Below are positions 57,145-64,000 of a stretch of DNA of 64,000 nucleotides, in pieces. Position numbers and translations under genes: made by a program. The DNA comes from Lawsonibacter asaccharolyticus (lineage in GTDB: Bacteria > Bacillota > Clostridia > Oscillospirales > Oscillospiraceae). The first letter of the stretch is position 1. Each line of letters opens with the position of its first letter. Under the pieces are notes generated by a model. That model made no database searches and was not told where the DNA came from. It saw only the letters and a list, made by a program, of their open reading frames with translations. Where the stretch lies: NCBI GenBank assembly GCA_003112755.1, contig BFBT01000001.1, positions 372,001 through 436,000 on the forward strand, given 5' to 3'.

Positions 57145-58332
57145 ATGTACCGAATCGCCTTTTTCTCCATCTATGCTCACGGGCACACCAATCCCACTCT
57201 TCCGGTGGTACGGGAGCTGACCTGCCGTGGGCACCAGGTCCGCTATTACTCCTTCGCCCCCTTTCGGGAGAAGATCCAGGCCGCCGGCGCCCAATTCGTC
57301 CCCTGCGACTCCTATCTGCCTCCGGCGCCTCCGGATCTGGAGCGAAGGGTGGGCCGCGACTTCGCCGCCCTGGTGGAGATGATCACCCAAACCCTCCTGG
57401 CCATGGATGGCCCCGTGGGCCGGGATCTGGCCCAATTCCAGCCCCACTGCGTGGTATCCGACTCCTTGTGCTTCTGGGGAAAGCTGTGGGCCGCCAAGCT
57501 GGCCTGCCCCTATGTCTGCTCCACCACCACCTTCGCCTTCAACCGCCATACCGCCAAGCTGATGAAGCAGACGCCGGGGCAGTTCCTGCGGCTGCTTACG
57601 GGTCGGGGCCGCATCCGCCGCTGCATGGCCCAGCTGTGCCAGGCGGGCTATCCGATGAAGGGACTGCTCTCCCTCATTGAGAACGACGGACACACCGACA
57701 CCATCGTCTACACTTCCTGGGAATTCCAGCCCCTGGCCGACACCTTTTCCAGCCGGTATGCCTTTATCGGGCCCTCGGTGCCCGAGCTGACTCACGCCCC
57801 ACGCTCCGGCGGGGACAGGCAGATCTACATCTCCCTGGGGACTGTCAACAACCGCAGCCGCTCCTTTTATCGCGCCTGCCTGGAGGCCCTGCGGAGCTGG
57901 GAGGGGGTGCGGGCCGTTCTCTCTCTGGGCGGTGGGTGCAGGCCGGAAGAGCTGGGAGATGTTCCGCCCAATGTCCAGGTCTTTCCCCAGGTAGACCAGC
58001 TGGCCGTCCTGTCTCAGTCCGACGCCTTTCTCTCCCACTGCGGCATGAACAGCGTCAGCGAGAGCCTCTACCTGGGGGTCCCCCTGGTCCTCTTCCCCCA
58101 GCAGGAGGAGCAGGGCATGGTGGCCCGCCGGGTCCAGGAGCTGGGGGCGGGCATCCCGCTGCCCGCTCCCACCCCCGCCGCCATCCATCAGGCCCTCTCC
58201 CTCGTCCTGGCTGATCCTGCCTTTCAGCACAGCGCCCAGCACATCTCTGAAGGGTTCCGCGCCGCCGGCGGCTACCGGCGGGGAGCGGATAATATCCTGG
58301 AAGCGGCCATGGGCAGTGCTCCCCTGCCCTGA
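57145..58332 (+). CDS. MGT/UGT-type glycosyltransferase (GT1-like)
   Basis: A 395-residue GT-B glycosyltransferase. It opens with FFSIYAHGHTNPTLPVVREL (residues 6-25), the acceptor-binding start of macrolide-type enzymes. VYISLGTVNN-like near 228 and FLSHCGMNSVSESLYLGVPL near 303 form the UDP-sugar signature. Related proteins glycosylate macrolides or lipids. The start at 57145 is 16 bases after AAAGGAGG. A palindromic terminator candidate follows 30 bases after the stop. Confidence 0.87.
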   Translation: MYRIAFFSIYAHGHTNPTLPVVRELTCRGHQVRYYSFAPFREKIQAAGAQFVPCDSYLPPAPPDLERRVGRDFAALVEMITQTLLAMDGPVGRDLAQFQPHCVVSDSLCFWGKLWAAKLACPYVCSTTTFAFNRHTAKLMKQTPGQFLRLLTGRGRIRRCMAQLCQAGYPMKGLLSLIENDGHTDTIVYTSWEFQPLADTFSSRYAFIGPSVPELTHAPRSGGDRQIYISLGTVNNRSRSFYRACLEALRSWEGVRAVLSLGGGCRPEELGDVPPNVQVFPQVDQLAVLSQSDAFLSHCGMNSVSESLYLGVPLVLFPQQEEQGMVARRVQELGAGIPLPAPTPAAIHQALSLVLADPAFQHSAQHISEGFRAAGGYRRGADNILEAAMGSAPLP

Positions 58333-58362
58333 ACACCTGTTCGGCGGGGCGGAGAGAAAAAC

Positions 58363-58390
58363 AGCGGCGTGACGAAATCGTCACGCCGCT
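58363..58390. repeat. 28-bp palindrome, copy 1
   Basis: A 12-bp perfect stem (AGCGGCGTGACG with CGTCACGCCGCT) around AAAT. It stands 30 bases after the glycosyltransferase stop. An identical copy lies at 58608-58635. It could work as a terminator stem, but no T run follows on this strand. Confidence 0.85.
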
Positions 58391-58607
58391 CAGGCTGTGG
58401 AAAAAGTCCTGAAGTGCTTTTTTCACAGCCTGCTTCCCGTTACTTTCCCGCCCCAAAAGGGGCGGGAAAGTCCTCGCTCTGCTCGCCTCAGCCCTTGCCA
58501 CGCAAGGGCTGAGAGGGATGTGATCCCATTCGAGGCGGGCTGCCGCCCCCTCGAGCTCCCCCTGATCTTAAAATACCTGTCTCCGAAAAAATCTCTTGGA
58601 CAATTTA
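58391..58607. other. Hairpin-rich non-coding segment between the two identical palindromes
   Basis: No gene is visible. Three further inverted repeats occur: GGCTGTG/CACAGCC with A/T-rich inner arms (58394-58431), TTTCCCGCCCC/GGGGCGGGAAA (58444-58469) and CAGCCCTTG/CAAGGGCTG (58490-58512). Flanked by identical 28-bp palindromes, the whole 273-base stretch looks like a small structured element. The last 60 bases before the second palindrome are AT-richer and plain. Confidence 0.6.
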
Positions 58608-58635
58608 AGCGGCGTGACGAAATCGTCACGCCGCT
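58608..58635. repeat. 28-bp palindrome, copy 2
   Basis: Identical to the copy at 58363-58390 at all 28 positions. It is followed on the plus strand by GTTTTGTG and lies 23 bases before the end of the leftward zinc-ribbon gene, so it may end that transcript. Identity of both copies suggests recent duplication or selection. Confidence 0.85.
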
Positions 58636-58658
58636 GTTTTGTGCTTTCGGGCAGGGAG

Positions 58659-59048
58659 TTACTCCTCGTCTCCCTCCACCGTGTCATCCGACAGGTCCAG
58701 AGAGAACTTGGTCTGGCAGTTGGGGCACTCTACTTCCCCCTCCGCCAGCGCCTTGTCATCGATGACGATGGGTTCCTCGCAATTGGGGCACTCAACCTCA
58801 AAGTAGTCGTCCTCATCCTCGTCCTCACCGTAGACCACGGACTCCACATCCGCCAGGTCGTCGGAAATGGTGTCGATCTCCTCCCCGAGGGCCAGAGCGT
58901 TCTCTTCCAGGTCCTCGATGGACAGCCCCACTTCCTCCAGGATGCCGATCATCACGGAGATGAGCTTGCCCTCCTTGGACTTCTCCACATCCAGGTTCAG
59001 GCCCTCAGCCAGCCCCTTCAGATAAGCAACTTTCTCAGAAATAGTCAT
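58659..59048 (-). CDS. CD1247-type domain protein with zinc ribbon
   Basis: A 129-residue protein. The N-terminal 70 residues (TISEKVAYLKGLAEGLNLDV, later GLSIEDLEENALALGEEID) form the helical domain found in Clostridia proteins of the CD1247 type. The C-terminus has two CPNC pairs (VECPNCEEPIVID near 84 and ECPNCQTKFSLDL near 106), which form a zinc ribbon. The protein is very acidic. Function unknown. Start ATG 59048, AAAGGGAAA upstream. Confidence 0.85.
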   Translation of the reverse strand: MTISEKVAYLKGLAEGLNLDVEKSKEGKLISVMIGILEEVGLSIEDLEENALALGEEIDTISDDLADVESVVYGEDEDEDDYFEVECPNCEEPIVIDDKALAEGEVECPNCQTKFSLDLSDDTVEGDEE

Positions 59049-59204
59049 AGCAGTTTCCCTTTCTGAGGCTAAGCCTCCTTCAATTCTGTGTCGTACCCTC
59101 TGCCCCAGTGTCTCTCCCGGCCTGATTTTGTTCTTTTCAGCCTCTGCAGGACCTCATCGATACCCATCCCCGCTCTCTGCGGGGCCGGACATCTGTCTCT
59201 GCCA

Positions 59205-59774
59205 TCAGCCCTTGCAGCGCTCCAGGTACTCTCCGGTGCGGGTGTCGATCTTGATCTTGTCACCAGGGTTGATGAACAGGGGCACCTTGATCTCGGCGCC
59301 GGTCTCCAGGGTGGCGGGCTTGGTCACGTTGGTGGCGGTGTCGCCCTTGAAGCCGGGATCGGTCTCGGTGACCTCCAGCTCCACGAAGTTGGGGGGCTCC
59401 ACACCGAAGACGCTGCCCTTGTAGGACATGACCTTGCAGCTCATGTTCTCCTTCACGAACTTGAAGGCGTCGCCCAGCATATCCTTGCTGATGGGCAGCA
59501 TGTCGTAGGTCTCCATGTCCATGAAATAGTACAGATCGCCGTCGTTGTAGCTGTACTCCATGTCCTTGCGCTCCACGAAAGCCTGTTCAAACTTGGCGGT
59601 GGGGTTGAAGGAGGTCTCGGTCACACCGCCGGTGATGATGTTCTTCATCTTGGTGCGGACAAAGGCGGCGCCCTTGCCGGGCTTGACGTGCTGGAACTCG
59701 ACGACCTGCATGACCTTGCCGTCCATCTCAAAGGTCACGCCGTTGCGGAAATCACTGGCGGAAATCATTGCCAT
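59205..59774 (-). CDS. efp: Elongation factor P
   Basis: A 189-residue [21 protein letters not shown] at the start and [20 protein letters not shown] near 23 are typical; the Lys of PGKGAAF is the residue modified in many bacteria. [18 protein letters not shown] near 80 and [20 protein letters not shown] near 167 are the family signatures. It relieves ribosome stalling at polyproline. ATG 59774 is chosen over 59783 by spacing to GGAGG. Confidence 0.97.
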   Translation of the reverse strand: MAMISASDFRNGVTFEMDGKVMQVVEFQHVKPGKGAAFVRTKMKNIITGGVTETSFNPTAKFEQAFVERKDMEYSYNDGDLYYFMDMETYDMLPISKDMLGDAFKFVKENMSCKVMSYKGSVFGVEPPNFVELEVTETDPGFKGDTATNVTKPATLETGAEIKVPLFINPGDKIKIDTRTGEYLERCKG

Positions 59775-59810
59775 AGGAATCATCCTCCAAATGTTTTTAT
59801 GAACTGATAT

Positions 59811-59839
59811 ATTCTACCCTTTTTTTCTGGATTTGACAA
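59811..59839 (-). promoter_or_regulatory. Promoter of efp
   Basis: Minus-strand TTGTCA (59839-59834) and TAGAAT (59816-59811) with a 17-base spacer. It lies between pepP and efp, so efp can be transcribed separately from the upstream gene. Confidence 0.8.
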
Positions 59840-59855
59840 GAGGTTTTCTGTAAAA

Positions 59856-60920
59856 TCACAGGACGATCAGCTCTTTTGGCGACTTTGTCAGGTCACGGCA
59901 TCCCGTTTCCGACAGGACGATCACGTCCTCGATGCGCACGCCAAAACGCCCGGGCAGATAGATGCCCGGCTCGGCGGAGACCACTGCCCCCACGGGCATG
60001 ATCCGTTCCTCCCCCGGCGCGGCATTGGGGGACTCGTGGATCTCCAGTCCCAGGGAGTGGCCGAAGCTGTGGGAAAATGCCTCCCCATACCCCGCCGCCT
60101 GGATCACCGTCCGGCCTGCGGCATCGATCTCCCGCCCGGCCAGCCCGGCCCGGGCGGCGGCGATGCCAGCCTGCTGGGCCTCCAGCACCACCTGATATAC
60201 CCGCTCCATCTCCGGTGCGGGCTTTCCCACCGCCACGGTGCGGGTCATGTCGGAGCAGTAGCCCCTCCACACACAGCCGAAATCCATGGTGACGAACATC
60301 CCAGGCTGGATCACCGTGTCTCCGGGGACGGCATGGGGTTTGGAGCCATTGGCGCCGGCGGCCACGATAGGGTCGAAGGAGACCCGCTCCCCGCCCCGGC
60401 GCAGCAGCTCATACACCAGCCGGGCGGCCACCTCCCGCTCCGTCTGCCCCGGGCGGATAAAATTCAAAATCGCCTGAAATGCCTCGTCGGTGATGCGCTG
60501 GGCCTTCTCCATGGCGGCCAGCTCCTCTCCGTCCTTGGACGCCCGCAGGCCGTCCGGCAGGTCCTGAGCCGGGACCAGGGTGCAGGGCAGGGCCCTCTCA
60601 TACCGGGCCAGGGCGTCCACACTCACGGCCCCGCTCTCAAAGCCCACCCGCTTCAGGCCGCGCTCCTGGAGATAGCCGGCGGCCAGGGCCAGATGGCCCC
60701 GCTCCCGGGTCACCAGCTCCACCTGAGCCCCCTGCACCTCCTGCCGGGCCGCCTCGATGTAGCGGCTGTCGGTGGAATAGTGGGCCCCCTCCCGGGTCAC
60801 CAGCACCAGGCCCTCCCCGTGGAAGCCCACGGCGTACCGCTCCCCGGCCTGACTGGCGAGCAGCATGGCGTCCAGCTGATGGTCCGCCAGTTTTCCTGCG
60901 ATCTGGGCAATATGGTCCAT
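59856..60920 (-). CDS. Xaa-Pro aminopeptidase (M24 family)
   Basis: A 354-residue metallopeptidase. The N-terminal creatinase-like domain covers residues 1-130. The metal ligands are visible in MDFGCVWRGYCSDMTRTVAV (two Asp, near 212), HSFGHSLGLEIHESP (His, near 283), SAEPGIYLPG (Glu, near 315) and VRIEDVIVL (Glu, near 330). It removes N-terminal residues before proline. It is often encoded next to efp in Clostridia, as here. Confidence 0.94.
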   Translation of the reverse strand: MDHIAQIAGKLADHQLDAMLLASQAGERYAVGFHGEGLVLVTREGAHYSTDSRYIEAARQEVQGAQVELVTRERGHLALAAGYLQERGLKRVGFESGAVSVDALARYERALPCTLVPAQDLPDGLRASKDGEELAAMEKAQRITDEAFQAILNFIRPGQTEREVAARLVYELLRRGGERVSFDPIVAAGANGSKPHAVPGDTVIQPGMFVTMDFGCVWRGYCSDMTRTVAVGKPAPEMERVYQVVLEAQQAGIAAARAGLAGREIDAAGRTVIQAAGYGEAFSHSFGHSLGLEIHESPNAAPGEERIMPVGAVVSAEPGIYLPGRFGVRIEDVIVLSETGCRDLTKSPKELIVL

Positions 60921-60950
60921 CCCATGTCCCTCCTTTTGAACGGCCGCAGC

Positions 60951-62105
60951 TCAGCGGTCATAGCCGATGTACTTCTCCAGGATATCCAGCGGCACCCGGC
61001 TCCCCTGCTCCTCGCCGATCTTATAGAAGCCGTACCGCTGATAAAAGTGCTGGGCGGGGGTGTTGTAGCTGGCACAGCGCAGGCGCAGATACTGCCGCCC
61101 CAGGGGGCGGTAGAAGGACACCGCCTGCCCGATGAGCTGCACCCCCAGCCCCTGGGCCCGCAGCTGGGGCACAATGTAGCAGAATGGGATATAGCCGGCC
61201 CCGTCCTTGGCATACCGCTCTGGGTCCAGCTGGATCAGCCCCGCCATCCGGTCCCCCGCCATGGCGCAGGTCACCCCCCATGGGGTGCGGCCGCAGTGAA
61301 GGCGGGCATCCTGAAGAAAGCTCTCCCCATCAAAGGGGGTGTCCTCTCCGTGGACGGTGATCCATGCCTCCCGCCGGGCCTCGTAATAGGTCTGGCTCTC
61401 CCGCTCCAAGTTCAGGGGCCGGAACCACAGGTTCACGTCCTCCGCCCGCTTCCCGTCCCTCCGCCACCAGGACTGGCGGGCCAGTGTGGAGATAGCGGGG
61501 TCCAGGTGGGAGTTGTCCCCCTCGAAGGCCAGCTGGAACGCCGCTCCGTCCCACTTCAGGCAGGAGACGGCGGTGTTGTCACTGTGGCGCAGGCCGTGCC
61601 ACTCCTCCGGCGGGATGCCCTTGATCCGCGCCAGAGCCTGCCGGATGGCGGTGCCGTGGCTGAACACCGCCACCGTCTGGTCCGGGTGGGCGGCGGCGAT
61701 GCGGCGCAGGGCCCGCTCCACCCGCTCCCCCAGCTCCCCCAGCCCCTCTCCACGGGGGGCCGTCCAGGTGGGGTCGCTGCGGTTGAAGCGGTCCAGCTCC
61801 CCGGGCTGGGTGCGGCGCACCTGGCCCCAGGTCTGGTCCTCCCAGTCCCCCATGTTCAGCTCCCGCAGCTCCGGGTCGGTACGCAGTTCCAGGCCCCTGG
61901 GCTCATAGACAGCCCGGGCCGTGGTGCAGGTACGGTACAGGTCGCTGGACCACACCGCGTCGAAGTGCTCCCCCTGGAAGCGCTGCTCCAGGGCCTGGAT
62001 CTGCCTGAGACCGTTCTCGGTCACCAGGGCGTCGTACCAGCCGTGGATGCGGCGGTACAGGTTTCCCTCCGCCTCAGCGTGGCGGATCAGATAGATGGTC
62101 GTCAT
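60951..62105 (-). CDS. Fusion of histidine phosphatase and GNAT acetyltransferase
   Basis: A 384-residue protein with two domains. Residues 1-200 are a histidine phosphatase: IYLIRHAEAEGN at residues 4-15 with the phospho-accepting His, then WSSDLYRTCTTAR near 51 and VAVFSHGTAIRQAL near 147 with the second His. Residues about 215-384 are a GNAT domain: IPFCYIVPQLRAQGLGVQLI near 305 has the acetyl-CoA loop, and TPAQHFYQRYGFYKIGEE near 350 closes the fold. Start at 62105. The combination would link phosphoester hydrolysis with acetyl transfer; the substrate is unknown. Confidence 0.88.
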   Translation of the reverse strand: MTTIYLIRHAEAEGNLYRRIHGWYDALVTENGLRQIQALEQRFQGEHFDAVWSSDLYRTCTTARAVYEPRGLELRTDPELRELNMGDWEDQTWGQVRRTQPGELDRFNRSDPTWTAPRGEGLGELGERVERALRRIAAAHPDQTVAVFSHGTAIRQALARIKGIPPEEWHGLRHSDNTAVSCLKWDGAAFQLAFEGDNSHLDPAISTLARQSWWRRDGKRAEDVNLWFRPLNLERESQTYYEARREAWITVHGEDTPFDGESFLQDARLHCGRTPWGVTCAMAGDRMAGLIQLDPERYAKDGAGYIPFCYIVPQLRAQGLGVQLIGQAVSFYRPLGRQYLRLRCASYNTPAQHFYQRYGFYKIGEEQGSRVPLDILEKYIGYDR

Positions 62106-62169
62106 ATTCGGTATTCCTTCTTTTGAGTTTCGCGGCACGCCCCACCGGGGCTCCGCCTGCCGCGTATCC

Positions 62170-63090
62170 TTACCAGGGCTTCACTCCGCCGATGAGCTCC
62201 GCCGCCCGTTCCAGGCCCTGGCCGGCCGCCAGGGCGGCCAGCTCGTCCCGCACCCGGATGGGGGCGTAGGGGTCAGCGAAGAGGGCGGTGCCCACCGCCA
62301 CGGCGGAGGCCCCGGCCAGCATCATCTGGGCCGCGTCCTCCCCCTTGGACACCCCGCCCATCCCCAGGATGGGCAGGTCCACCGCCTGGGCCACCTCCCA
62401 GACCATCCGCACCGCCACAGGCAGGACGGCGGGGCCGGACAGGCCGCCGGTGTTCATCTTCAGCACAGGGTGCCGGGTGTTCACGTCGATGCGCATCCCC
62501 CGCAGGGTGTTGATGAGCGAGAGAGCGTCCGCCCCCGCCCCGGCCACCGCCCGGGCGATCTCCGTGATGTCCGTCACATTGGGTGAGAGCTTCACCATCA
62601 CTGGGACCGAGCCGGCGTGAGCCTTGGCCACCTGGGTGACTTCGGCGGCCAGTTCCGGCCTGGTGCCGTAGGCCAGTCCCCCCGCCTTCACATTGGGGCA
62701 GGAGATGTTCACCTCGATCAGGTCCACCCCGGCCTGGGCCAGCTTTTCACACATGATGCCGTATTCCTCGGGGGTGTTCCCAGAGATGTTGGCGATCACC
62801 TTCACGTCATACTGCCGCAGGAAGGGGAGCTCCGTCTCCACAAAGGCGTCCACCCCCGGGTTCTGGAGGCCCACCGAGTTGAGAATGCCCATGGGAGTCT
62901 CTGCGATTCGGGGGCCCGGGTTGCCCTCCCGGCGGTGGAGGGTCAGGCCCTTGGCGCAGATGGCGCCCAGTTCGCCCAGGTCATAGAACGCCCCGTACTC
63001 CCGGCCGAAGCCGAAGGTCCCAGAGGCCACGCACACCGGGTTTTTCAGAGTCACCCCAGCCAGCTCCACCCTCATATCCACATCAGGCAT
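62170..63090 (-). CDS. pyrD: Dihydroorotate dehydrogenase catalytic subunit, class 1B
   Basis: A 306-residue FMN enzyme of pyrimidine synthesis. It has NPVCVASGTFGFGREYG near residue 17 and PMGILNSVGLQNPGVD near 66. VNISCPNVKAGG near 127 holds the active-site Cys of class 1 enzymes, and GMGGVSKGEDAAQMMLAGAS near 249 binds FMN phosphate. ATG 63090 is preferred, after GGGAGGTGG. It overlaps pyrK by 8 bases; both form the NAD-dependent 1B complex. Confidence 0.95.
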   Translation of the reverse strand: MPDVDMRVELAGVTLKNPVCVASGTFGFGREYGAFYDLGELGAICAKGLTLHRREGNPGPRIAETPMGILNSVGLQNPGVDAFVETELPFLRQYDVKVIANISGNTPEEYGIMCEKLAQAGVDLIEVNISCPNVKAGGLAYGTRPELAAEVTQVAKAHAGSVPVMVKLSPNVTDITEIARAVAGAGADALSLINTLRGMRIDVNTRHPVLKMNTGGLSGPAVLPVAVRMVWEVAQAVDLPILGMGGVSKGEDAAQMMLAGASAVAVGTALFADPYAPIRVRDELAALAAGQGLERAAELIGGVKPW

Positions 63091-63868
63091 CCCAATCCAC
63101 CTCCCTGGCGTCAAAGACGGGTCCGTCCTTGCACACATGTTTCCGGCTGCCGTCCGCCATGTCGCAGGCACAGACCAGGCAGGCGCCTACGCCGCAGCCC
63201 ATCCGCTCCTCCATAGACACCAGGCAGCGCACGCCGAAGTCCTCCGCCGCCCGGGCCACGTTTCTCAGCATGGGCCGGGGGCCGCAGGCCAGCACCGCGT
63301 CATAGCCCCGGTCTCCCTCCAGCTCCCGCCGCACCAGCGCATCCACATAGCCGTGGAAGCCGTAGGAGCCGTCATCTGTGGCCACCTGCACCTGGGAGCA
63401 CACGGAGCGGAACTGCTCCTCCAGCATCACCCTGTCCCCGGAGCGGAACCCCAGGATGGCGGTGCACCGCCCGGGGGCATACTGGGCGCAGCCCAGCATG
63501 GGGGGCACGCCGATGCCGCCCCCCACCAGCAGATAGCGGCCCTCCCGCTTCATGGGGAAGCCGTTGCCCAGCAGGCCCATCACGTCCAGGCTCTGTCCCT
63601 CACGGCGGCCGGCCAGCCAGGCGGTCCCCTCTCCCCGGACCTCAAAGACTACGGTCAGCCGGTCGGGGGCGTCCCCTTCCCCCGCCTGACAGGAGCAGAC
63701 GGAGATGGGCCGGCGGAGCAGCCGGGAATGTCCGCACTTGATGTGGACGAACTGCCCCGGGGCCCGGAAGGCGGTCCGGACCATGTCCCCCGCCTCCAGA
63801 GTGAGGCTGATGGCGGCGTCATTGAGCATCGTCCTGCTGATGATGCCGCATTTCTGTTCTACTTTCAT
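63083..63868 (-). CDS. pyrK: Dihydroorotate dehydrogenase electron transfer subunit
   Basis: A 261-residue PyrK with FAD and NAD domains (RRPISVCSCQ near 52, LLVGGGIGVPPMLG near 113). The [2Fe-2S] cluster ligands are in ERMGCGVGACLVCACD near residue 222 and KHVCKDGPVF near 243. It passes electrons from PyrD to NAD. Start ATG 63868. The gene leads the pyrK-pyrD pair in the leftward direction. Confidence 0.96.
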   Translation of the reverse strand: MKVEQKCGIISRTMLNDAAISLTLEAGDMVRTAFRAPGQFVHIKCGHSRLLRRPISVCSCQAGEGDAPDRLTVVFEVRGEGTAWLAGRREGQSLDVMGLLGNGFPMKREGRYLLVGGGIGVPPMLGCAQYAPGRCTAILGFRSGDRVMLEEQFRSVCSQVQVATDDGSYGFHGYVDALVRRELEGDRGYDAVLACGPRPMLRNVARAAEDFGVRCLVSMEERMGCGVGACLVCACDMADGSRKHVCKDGPVFDAREVDWDA

Positions 63869-63927
63869 AATGGCGTCACACCCTCTGTGGAAAGTTTAGT
63901 GTCTCGCGGGCACACCTGGGGCGGCCC

Positions 63928-64000
63928 TTATTGGACCCATTCCGGGTCAAAAAATTTCAGCCGGCCGCAGACCTCGCAGCGGAACACCGCCATTTTCATG
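63928..64000 (-). CDS. C-terminal end of a zinc-ribbon-like protein (cut by window edge)
   Basis: The minus-strand frame is open from the window edge to TAA at 63930-63928. The visible residues, MAVFRCEVCGRLKFFDPEW, contain a CxxC pair and look like the end of a small zinc-ribbon protein. An in-frame ATG at 63999 exists but is too close to the edge to be judged. The 59 bases to pyrK hold no promoter that I can see. Confidence 0.5.
   Translation of the reverse strand, partial: MKMAVFRCEVCGRLKFFDPEWVQ

Noticed and set aside
59069..59263. Small leftward open frame between the zinc-ribbon gene and efp
   Set aside because: Only about 30 residues lie behind its best ATG. It overlaps the end of efp if read from its first ATG, and no ribosome binding site or family supports it. 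A leader peptide cannot be excluded.
1..64000. tRNA genes, rRNA genes and CRISPR arrays
   Set aside because: No cloverleaf-like sequence, rRNA segment or regularly spaced repeat-spacer array was recognised by eye. The 10-bp repeats at 3521 have no spacers and are too short for CRISPR.

Overview
The window holds two very different pieces of DNA. Positions 1 to about 29,970 are the right-hand part of a contractile-tailed (myovirus, PBSX-like late module) prophage. Positions 29,990 to 64,000 are the chromosome of its host. The host is a GC-rich, spore-forming Clostridia member, most likely of the Oscillospiraceae group of gut bacteria. The reasons are the high GC content, a SpoVD-type penicillin-binding protein with PASTA domains, a meso-diaminopimelate-type MurE, a T-box leader on aspS-gatCAB, a zinc-ribbon protein of the clostridial CD1247 type, and PyrK/PyrD type 1B. 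The genus is inference.

Prophage layout, nearly all on the + strand: a left block of small Cys-rich proteins, a PAPS-reductase-like ATP pyrophosphatase and SSB (1-2962); an ArpU/sigma-like late regulator (2987-3496); a control region with five 10-bp-phased repeats, a promoter candidate, a hairpin and a terminator (3521-3676); packaging and head genes (3721-11440); sheath, tube, frameshifted tail chaperone, tape measure, hub and baseplate (11444-19869); tail fibre (19856-20620); a complete diversity-generating retroelement (20837-24379); a carbohydrate-binding protein, endolysin and holin (24394-26867); a displaced gp10-like gene; an immunity block of a membrane PH-like protein and two XRE regulators (27455-28794); and an IS30-type DDE transposase at the very end (28870-29916). 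No other recombinase is visible, so the transposase is probably what moves the phage. The left end of the prophage lies outside the window.

The outstanding system is the diversity-generating retroelement: avd, a template repeat at 21341-21441, a YMDD reverse transcriptase, and a 568-residue tail-adhesin candidate with the variable repeat at 23325-23425. Over 101 ungapped positions the two repeats differ at 15 sites. All 15 are adenines in the template, and none of the 72 non-adenine positions differs. This is the signature of adenine-specific mutagenic retrohoming.

Host layout: the division and cell-wall cluster runs leftwards from mraZ to ftsQ (41921 to 29990; mraZ, rsmH, ftsL, spoVD, murE, mraY, ftsW, murG, murA, ftsQ; murF and murD are absent). 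The prophage sits directly after ftsQ. Next come aspS-gatCAB under a T-box leader, uracil-DNA glycosylase, a run of small and hypothetical genes, a yqeG/endonuclease IV-like/NTF2/YgiQ operon, aroD, an AbrB-glycosyltransferase pair, efp-pepP, a histidine phosphatase-GNAT fusion, and pyrD-pyrK. Several intergenic regions carry dense hairpins or repeated palindromes.
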